Positions 53,206-58,185 of a stretch of 58,185 nucleotides of DNA are shown here, piece after piece; the stretch's first letter is position 1, and each line of letters starts with the position of its first letter. The translations under genes and the position numbers were made by a program. The notes below the pieces were generated by a model that saw nothing but the letters and a program-made list of their open reading frames with translations, ran no database searches and was not told the DNA's origin. The stretch comes from Banduia mediterranea (GTDB taxonomy: Bacteria > Pseudomonadota > Gammaproteobacteria > Nevskiales > Nevskiaceae), in contig NZ_JAVRIC010000025.1 of NCBI RefSeq assembly GCF_031846245.1, positions 1 to 58,185 of the forward strand, written 5' to 3'.

Positions 53206-53221
53206 GGAAACCGGGGTTTCC
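53206..53221. promoter_or_regulatory. GGAAACC-GG-GGTTTCC palindrome at the integrase ribosome-binding site
   Basis: The two seven-base arms are perfect and the right arm touches the Shine-Dalgarno GAGGAG of the integrase gene. It could be an operator for a regulator of the integrase, or a hairpin that hides the ribosome-binding site. Confidence 0.4.
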
Positions 53222-53232
53222 GAGGAGTCATC

Positions 53233-54432
53233 ATGGCAAGAATCAAGCTCACCAAGTCCGCTGTCGATGCGGCAAAGCCCCAGGCGCAGGCAGTCGAGCT
53301 GCGGGATACGGTGGTTCCCGGCTTCCTGTGCAAGATCACCCCGGCCGGCCGAAAGGTGTTCATGCTCCAGTACCGCACGAACGCTGGCGAGCGCCGCAAG
53401 CCCGCCCTGGGCCAGTACGGGGAACTGACCGTCGAGCAGGCCCGCGTCATGGCGCAGGAGTGGCTGGCTGAGGTTCGCCGGGGTGGCGATCCGAGCGCGG
53501 CCAAGAACGCCGCCCGCAAGGCACCGACCATGAAGGAGTATTGCCACACCTTCATGGAGGACTATTCCAAGCAACGCAACAAGGCGACCACCCAGCGCGG
53601 CTACTGGGGCGTCATAAACCGCAACATCACCCCCATTTTGGGACGGATGAAGGTGCAGGATGTGAAGCGCCCGGACATCGCGGCGCTGATGAAGAAGCTG
53701 GCCTACAAGCCGGCCGAGGCGAACCGAACCTTCGGCGTGCTGCGCAAGATGTTCAACCTGGCCGAAGTGTGGGGCTACCGCCCGGACGGCACGAATCCGT
53801 GCCGTCACGTCCCGATGTTCCCGGCCGGCAAGGTAACTCGGCTCATCAACGACGAGGAAATGGTGCGCATCTTCCGTCACCTTGAGCATCTGGAGGCCCA
53901 GGGGCTGGAGAATTACGTCATCCCGCTGGCAATTCGCCTGCAATTCGAATTCGCCGCCCGCCGTTCGGAGATTGTCTCGCTCGAATGGGAGTGGATTGAT
54001 CTGGAGAAGCGGCGCGTGGTCTGGCCCGACAGCAAGACCGGCGGAATCTCCAAGCCCATGAGCGAGGAAGCCCATCGCTTGCTCTCGACCGCGCCACGGC
54101 GGGAGGGCTGCCCCTACGCTCTGCCGTCGCCCAACGATCCGACCAGGCACATGACCTACGGCGAGTATTACGGCGGCTGGAAGCGCGCGCTCAAGGCGGC
54201 CGGCGTGCCACACGTCGGCACGCACGGCATTCGGCACCGCTCGACCACGGACATCGCCAACTCGGGTATTCCGGTCAAGGTTGGTATGGCGCTGACGGCG
54301 CACAAGACCGTAGCGATGTTCATGCGCTACGTCCACACCGAGGACGACCCAGTACGCAAGGTGGCAGAACTGGTGGCGAATCGGCGCCAGTCCATCACAG
54401 GCGGGCGGCGCCCTGCGGAGGCCACCGTGTGA
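53233..54432 (+). CDS. Tyrosine-type phage/island integrase
   Basis: A 399-residue integrase of the P4-like group. An N-terminal DUF4102 arm-binding domain (MARIKLTKSAVDAAKPQAQ, then YRTNAGERRKPALGQYGELT) is followed by a SAM-like core-binding domain (about 95-200) and a catalytic domain with Arg in EFAARRSEIVSLEW, His-Arg in GTHGIRHRSTTDIA, and the nucleophile Tyr in MFMRYVHTED. All key residues are present, so it should be active. The ATG at 53233 has GAGGAG seven bases upstream; the frame is open further. It probably carried in the genes to its right. Confidence 0.93.
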   Translation: MARIKLTKSAVDAAKPQAQAVELRDTVVPGFLCKITPAGRKVFMLQYRTNAGERRKPALGQYGELTVEQARVMAQEWLAEVRRGGDPSAAKNAARKAPTMKEYCHTFMEDYSKQRNKATTQRGYWGVINRNITPILGRMKVQDVKRPDIAALMKKLAYKPAEANRTFGVLRKMFNLAEVWGYRPDGTNPCRHVPMFPAGKVTRLINDEEMVRIFRHLEHLEAQGLENYVIPLAIRLQFEFAARRSEIVSLEWEWIDLEKRRVVWPDSKTGGISKPMSEEAHRLLSTAPRREGCPYALPSPNDPTRHMTYGEYYGGWKRALKAAGVPHVGTHGIRHRSTTDIANSGIPVKVGMALTAHKTVAMFMRYVHTEDDPVRKVAELVANRRQSITGGRRPAEATV

Positions 54433-54454
54433 GCAGGAAGCAGAAAGACGCTTT

Positions 54455-54475
54455 CGGGGGCCGCGGAGTCCCCCG
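54455..54475 (+). terminator. Hairpin after the integrase gene
   Basis: CGGGGG and CCCCCG arms enclose nine bases, starting 23 bases after the integrase stop. No T-run follows, so it is only a weak terminator candidate. Confidence 0.3.
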
Positions 54476-54612
54476 CCGCCCTGCCGGATGGTTGTACCGG
54501 CATCCACCTTGGCATCGGGGGAGTCCTAAAACGAGGATCACATGGCAACCACGGGTGCGCAGCGGGCCACGTCTTAGGAAGCGGCGTTCACCTTTACGCT
54601 CGGCGCATTCTG

Positions 54613-54628
54613 GTATAAAACTTTATAC
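54613..54628. promoter_or_regulatory. Operator palindrome of the toxin-antitoxin operon
   Basis: GTATAAA-AC-TTTATAC is a perfect seven-base inverted repeat ending 11 bases before the toxin ATG. It overlaps a TATAAA that could be the -10 of the promoter, with TTTACG (54593-54598) as a weak -35. AT-rich palindromes at this place are the usual binding sites of HigA-type antitoxins. Confidence 0.6.
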
Positions 54629-54639
54629 GGGACTGTCCT

Positions 54640-54984
54640 ATGCAGCATGAGAAAGAGATTCGTTGGGTAGGGTCCGCCTACGACGATCTGGTGAAATTCC
54701 CCGACGAGCCGCGCCGGGATGCCGGTTTCCAGCTGAGCAAGGTCCAAGCGGGTCTGGAACCGGAGGACTGGAGGTCGTTCGATGACGTGGGTGCCGGGAC
54801 GCGGGAAATCCGTATCCGCGACGCTAGCGGCATCTTCCGGGTGATGTACGTCGCCAAGTTCGAGGAAGCCGTGTACGTCCTGCACTGCTTCCAGAAGAAG
54901 ACGCAAGCGACCAGCAAGCGGGACAAGGACATCGCCACGGCGCGCTATCGAGCCGTGGTCAACGCAAGAAGAGGTAGGCCATGA
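54640..54984 (+). CDS. higB: HigB/Gp49-like toxin of a type II toxin-antitoxin pair
   Basis: A 114-residue protein of the phage-derived Gp49-like (HigB/RelE-fold) family. The pattern TREIRIRDASGIFRVMYVAK, then AVYVLHCFQKKTQATSKRD and IATARYR is very typical. Such toxins cut mRNA on the ribosome. The toxin comes first and overlaps the antitoxin by four bases, the usual HigBA order. It probably stabilises the island or provides abortive defence; the latter is inference. Confidence 0.9.
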   Translation: MQHEKEIRWVGSAYDDLVKFPDEPRRDAGFQLSKVQAGLEPEDWRSFDDVGAGTREIRIRDASGIFRVMYVAKFEEAVYVLHCFQKKTQATSKRDKDIATARYRAVVNARRGRP

Positions 54985-55313
54985 ATATCGACACCGAAAT
55001 TCGCCATGTCACGAAACCGGACGCGAACCTCTTCCTCGAACTGGGGTTCCCGGCCGAGGAAGCTGCACGGTTGCACGCCGCTTCGCTTCAGCAGATCAAC
55101 GACACGCGGCTACTCAAGGAGCAACTGATGTCGGAGTTGACCGAATGGATTGCGCAGCATCACCTGAAGCAGGCTGAGGCCGCGGAAATCCTGATGGTGT
55201 CACGCCCACGAGTGTCTGATGTGGTGAATAAGAAGACCGCCAAGTTCACCATCGACACGCTGGTGGAGATGTTGAGCCGGGTTGGTAAGCCGGTCCGGCT
55301 GGCGATTGGCTGA
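54981..55313 (+). CDS. higA: HigA-type XRE antitoxin
   Basis: A 110-residue antitoxin. The C-terminal helix-turn-helix (about 50-95) reads HHLKQAEAAEILMVSRPRVS then DVVNKKTAKFTIDTLVEML, typical of the XRE antitoxins paired with Gp49-like toxins. The N-terminal half (LFLELGFPAEEAARLHAAS) matches the group. It should bind the operator at 54613-54628 and repress both genes. Confidence 0.9.
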   Translation: MNIDTEIRHVTKPDANLFLELGFPAEEAARLHAASLQQINDTRLLKEQLMSELTEWIAQHHLKQAEAAEILMVSRPRVSDVVNKKTAKFTIDTLVEMLSRVGKPVRLAIG

Positions 55314-55424
55314 CACACACGCAGCCACGCGTTTGAGCAAATATGACGGTCAGTTAGTGGTGGGCTGCGCACGTTAGGCTTGAGGGGGTAACGCGTTAAT
55401 GGCGCGGCACGCACGGGGGATGCG

Positions 55425-57134
55425 ATGAAGGTCAGAAAACTAAAAATCCAGAACTTCAGGGGAATCAACCGGCTCGAATGGGATCTCCCCAACGAGAAGA
55501 CCTTCTGCCTGATCGGCAAGGGCGATTCTACGAAAACGACGGTGCTGGAAGCGATCCGCTGCGCCTTCAGCCCGCAGTGGAATCACGCGTTCTACGATTC
55601 CGATTTCTATCAGTGCAACACTGACGATTCAATCCAGATTGAGGTCGTGATTGGAGATTTGTTGCCCGAGTTCTGCGCGGAACAGAAGTACGGGGCGCAT
55701 CTGCGCGGCTGGAACAAGGGTGCGTTCAAGTTGAATGATGAGCCTGATGACGATGACGATGACGAGCACGTTCTCAGCATTCGGCTCTCTGTCGCAAAGG
55801 ATCTGGAGCCGAAGTGGAAGGTCGTTACCGAACGCAATCCCGACGGTGTTGATTTCAAGGCGACTGATCGCGCCAAAGTCGGCGCTGGCTTAATCGGCAC
55901 GTACAGCGAGAAACAGCTGACTTGGGCTGCAGGAACGGCCCTCGCGAAGATCACCGAATCCGATAATCTGAACGAATCGCTGGTTGAGGCGACGCGTGCG
56001 GCAAGAAGCTCGCTCGACAGCCAACGAGCATTGGTCCTGAAGAAGTTCGATGCCGCGGCGGCCAAGTCGGAGCAGGTGGCGAAGGGGCTTGGTGTTCCGG
56101 TCGGACACGAATACAAGGCACACCTCGACCTCAACGCGATTAGTATCCGGATCGGTGGCCTGACTTTGCACGATGGCGACATTCCCCTGCGGCAGTTGGG
56201 TCTCGGCTCGAAACGCATGCTGCTGTGCGGTATCCAGCAGGAAGGCTTGGAAGATCAGCACATCACCCTGTTCGATGAAGTCGAGTACGGGCTGGAGCCG
56301 CACCGGGTCGCGCGCTTGATCAAGCACATTCGCGAGGATCAGAAGGGGCAGTATTTCCTTACGACACATTCTCCTACCGTGCTGCGCGAGTTGACGGTGG
56401 AACAGTTGTACCTGCTGCGCAAAGAAGACGCTGGCGTGCGCGTGGTTGCGGCCGCAGGCAAGGCACTGGAAGGGCTGAATATCCAAGGCCATATCCGTTC
56501 CAGCGCGGAAGCGTTCTTGTCCCGCAAGGTGGTCGTCTGCGAAGGAGCAACCGAAGTGGGGTTCCTGCGCGGCATGGACGATCTTTGGGCGGCCGCAGGG
56601 AAGCTGCCGTTCTCATACCTGGGGGTGGTGCCGCTCGATGCGCATGGCGCGAGTAAGGTCAAAGGGCTTGCGACGGGATTCAAGGCCCTGCACTACGATG
56701 TCATGGTTCTAGCCGATGGTGACGCCCAGGATCAGTTCTCCGATAAAGATGCCGCTGATCTGACCGGAAAGGAGATGGCCGTCGTGATGTGGGCGGATAG
56801 GCTATCGATCGAGCAGCGGGCGATGGTGGACTTGCCTTGGGAGCAGGTGGTGGCAAGCGCTAAGCTTGCCAAGGAGCTTGGGTTTCCGGTCCACGATCAA
56901 GTCAGGTCGAAATTGAACATTCAGTTCGATGAGGACATCGGCAAATGGCAGGACACCGCCGAACTGCGCAAAGCCATTGGCGCTGCAGCGAAATCGTCCA
57001 ATTGGTTCAAGAACATCGCGTATGGCGAGCAATGGGCGCAGGCCATTTTCCCCGCGTTCGCGGATGCCGCATTCCTGCAGAAGGAGTTCGCGACCAAGCT
57101 GGGGCAGTTCCGCACATGGGTGGACAATGGATGA
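55425..57134 (+). CDS. OLD-family ATPase-nuclease, Gabija GajA-like
   Basis: A 569-residue protein with an N-terminal ABC-type ATPase and a C-terminal TOPRIM nuclease domain, as in GajA. The start MKVRKLKIQNFRGINRLEW is the usual opening. Walker A reads LIGKGDSTKTTVLEAI, where Thr replaces the last Gly of GxxxxGK; this GDSTKTT form occurs in some OLD proteins. A signature-like LRQLGLGSKRML, a Walker B TLFDEVEYGLEPH and a TTHSPTVLREL H-loop follow. The TOPRIM part has VVVCEGATEVGFLRGMD and MVLADGDAQ, holding the metal-binding acids. The acidic run DDDDDDE (about 107) is odd. It overlaps the helicase gene by eight bases. GajA identity is by layout, not search. Confidence 0.82.
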   Translation: MKVRKLKIQNFRGINRLEWDLPNEKTFCLIGKGDSTKTTVLEAIRCAFSPQWNHAFYDSDFYQCNTDDSIQIEVVIGDLLPEFCAEQKYGAHLRGWNKGAFKLNDEPDDDDDDEHVLSIRLSVAKDLEPKWKVVTERNPDGVDFKATDRAKVGAGLIGTYSEKQLTWAAGTALAKITESDNLNESLVEATRAARSSLDSQRALVLKKFDAAAAKSEQVAKGLGVPVGHEYKAHLDLNAISIRIGGLTLHDGDIPLRQLGLGSKRMLLCGIQQEGLEDQHITLFDEVEYGLEPHRVARLIKHIREDQKGQYFLTTHSPTVLRELTVEQLYLLRKEDAGVRVVAAAGKALEGLNIQGHIRSSAEAFLSRKVVVCEGATEVGFLRGMDDLWAAAGKLPFSYLGVVPLDAHGASKVKGLATGFKALHYDVMVLADGDAQDQFSDKDAADLTGKEMAVVMWADRLSIEQRAMVDLPWEQVVASAKLAKELGFPVHDQVRSKLNIQFDEDIGKWQDTAELRKAIGAAAKSSNWFKNIAYGEQWAQAIFPAFADAAFLQKEFATKLGQFRTWVDNG

Positions 57135-58185
57135 CGAACTGCCGAAAGTCTTGGCGAACTTTAACGGCAAGGGATACGTAATTGCCCCTGCCGGCTACGG
57201 AAAAACTCATTTAATAGCGAGGGCCGTGCAGGCGGCTTCCCGTCGCCAGTTGGTGCTGACCCATACCTACGCTGGCGTGAACGCAATCAAGCGGAAGATG
57301 CAGCTGCTGCGGATTCCGCCGGCGCAGTACCAAATCGACACCATCGCGAGCTGGGCGCTACGTACCTGCCTTTACTTCCCGAAGACGTCAAAGTGGAAAA
57401 AGGAACACCCTTCAGGAAAGGAGTGGGGAAAACTCTATGAGGCCTGCGCCGCGCTACTGAACAGACCGTTCGTGCAGCACATGATCAAGTGCTCCTACGC
57501 TGGGGTCTACGTCGACGAGTATCAAGATTGCTCCGACCAGCAGCATAAGTTGGTAGAAGCCCTAGCACAGTTGCTCCCATGCCGGCTGCTCGGCGATCCC
57601 ATGCAGGCCATCTTCGACTTCGGCCAGCAACCGATCGATTGGAACACGGCGGTCTATCCTAACTACCAGTTGCTCGGCGAACTGAAGACGCCTTGGAGGT
57701 GGAAACTGGCGGGGGCCGATGAACTCGGGCAGTGGCTGAGCCAGGCCCGGGCGCTTCTAGCAGAAGACAAGAAGATCCCCCTTGCCGGGCCATTGCCCAA
57801 TGGGGTTCGTCGGTATTCTGTTGATTTGAACGATTTCAGTAATAAAAAACGGCTGAGCGTGTTCTACGACCACCTGAAGAACCAGGCGTCTGTCATTGCC
57901 ATCCACGCGGGCGATCAGAAGTCGAAGAACAAGACACATAAGCTGGCGCAAAGCATGGCCGGCAAGTTCTCCAGCCTGGAGGAGGTCGAAGGCAAGGATC
58001 TCCATCGTTTCATAAAAAAGATCGATGGCGCCAAGTCAGCAGGAGAGCGGCTTCGGTCTGTGATCGATTTTTGCAAGACCTGTTGCAACGCGGTCGATGG
58101 CGTGCTCGCCGCGGCAACCAAGAAGGGCCAGGAGGGGAAGGCAACAAGGGCGACGAAATGTCCCGAGATTCTAGAGGTGGCGAAT
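57127..58185 (+). CDS. UvrD-like helicase, Gabija GajB-like (runs off the right edge)
   Basis: A partial frame of 353 codons, open to the last base. The ATG at 57127 lies inside the end of the nuclease gene. The product starts MDDELPKVLANFNGKGYVIA and has UvrD-type motifs: Walker A APAGYGKTHLI, a second block LVLTHTYAGVNAIKRKM, motif II VYVDEYQDCSDQQHKLV and motif III LLGDPMQAIFDFG. The C-terminal helicase half is missing from the window. Superfamily-1 helicases paired with OLD nucleases are the hallmark of Gabija. The spacing of the first motifs and the HTYAGVNAIKRK block differ from what I remember of GajB, so it may be a divergent branch. Confidence 0.8.
   Translation, partial: MDDELPKVLANFNGKGYVIAPAGYGKTHLIARAVQAASRRQLVLTHTYAGVNAIKRKMQLLRIPPAQYQIDTIASWALRTCLYFPKTSKWKKEHPSGKEWGKLYEACAALLNRPFVQHMIKCSYAGVYVDEYQDCSDQQHKLVEALAQLLPCRLLGDPMQAIFDFGQQPIDWNTAVYPNYQLLGELKTPWRWKLAGADELGQWLSQARALLAEDKKIPLAGPLPNGVRRYSVDLNDFSNKKRLSVFYDHLKNQASVIAIHAGDQKSKNKTHKLAQSMAGKFSSLEEVEGKDLHRFIKKIDGAKSAGERLRSVIDFCKTCCNAVDGVLAAATKKGQEGKATRATKCPEILEVAN

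Noticed and set aside
53057-53232. Search for a tRNA or tRNA 3' end as integration site beside the integrase.
   Set aside because: No cloverleaf-like sequence or TTCGANNC loop seen; only palindromes.
54429-54650. Short plus-strand frame after the integrase (GTG start).
   Set aside because: Very basic, Pro/Arg-rich, no family likeness, and it runs through the toxin-antitoxin promoter.

Overview
The window is GC-rich and reads as a chromosome segment of a Gram-negative gammaproteobacterium. The best support is the conserved gene order ndk-rlmN-pilF-rodZ-ispG-hisS-yfgM-bamB-der (36783 down to 27544), which is typical of Gammaproteobacteria. MlaA, a GspA/GspB pair, a PA4780-type RIO1 kinase and a Xanthomonas/Caulobacter-type TonB receptor fit the same picture. 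A Nevskiales/Solimonadaceae- or Xanthomonadales-like host is my guess; there is no rRNA or other marker here to prove it.

Left part (1-21300), mostly housekeeping and envelope genes. An unknown TPR-like protein is followed by a 400-base stretch with mobile-element and REP-like remains, then an ABC-F ATPase. Next comes a complete efflux operon on the minus strand (outer-membrane factor, HlyD adaptor, RbbA-type ABC fusion, ABC-2 permease). After it lie a transglutaminase-like protein, an N-formylglutamate amidohydrolase-like protein, and an operon mlaA - MMPL/RND exporter - secreted S1/P1 nuclease. Then come a RIO1 kinase, two tiny translationally coupled basic proteins, a DUF374 acyltransferase, astB, a fatty-acid desaturase next to a decayed AraC regulator, and elaA.

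Middle part (21460-44970). GspA/GspB, which help secretin assembly in type II secretion, lie beside a heme-acquisition remnant (chaN, the C-terminal stump of an HmuY-like gene, a HugZ-like protein and a small membrane protein). An acetylornithine-type aminotransferase and the der-to-ndk block follow. The Fe-S/cysteine block runs cysE, two different cysteine desulfurases, an IscU-like scaffold lacking one usual cysteine, and IscA. The intergenic region between cysE and the first desulfurase is almost filled by an 8-bp tandem repeat that sits where the ribosome-binding site should be. The cysE leader can fold into a long-range stem. An ACT-like small protein, an MsbA-like ABC exporter and an MFS transporter close this part.

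Right part (44950-58185), accessory. A TonB-dependent receptor and a beta-propeller-phytase-like lipoprotein form a two-gene operon with a Pho-box-like promoter. A second large secreted lipoprotein with phytase-esterase-like sequence lies nearby, which suggests an organic-phosphate scavenging locus. Two decayed transposition genes lie between them. A strong terminator at 53019-53056 marks the end of this block. Beyond it begins an integrase-led island: tyrosine integrase, a HigB/HigA-type toxin-antitoxin pair with a visible operator, and an OLD-family nuclease overlapping a UvrD-like helicase that runs off the right edge. The last two look like a Gabija-type anti-phage system or a divergent relative and are the most interesting defence feature. 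No rRNA, tRNA or CRISPR array was recognised.
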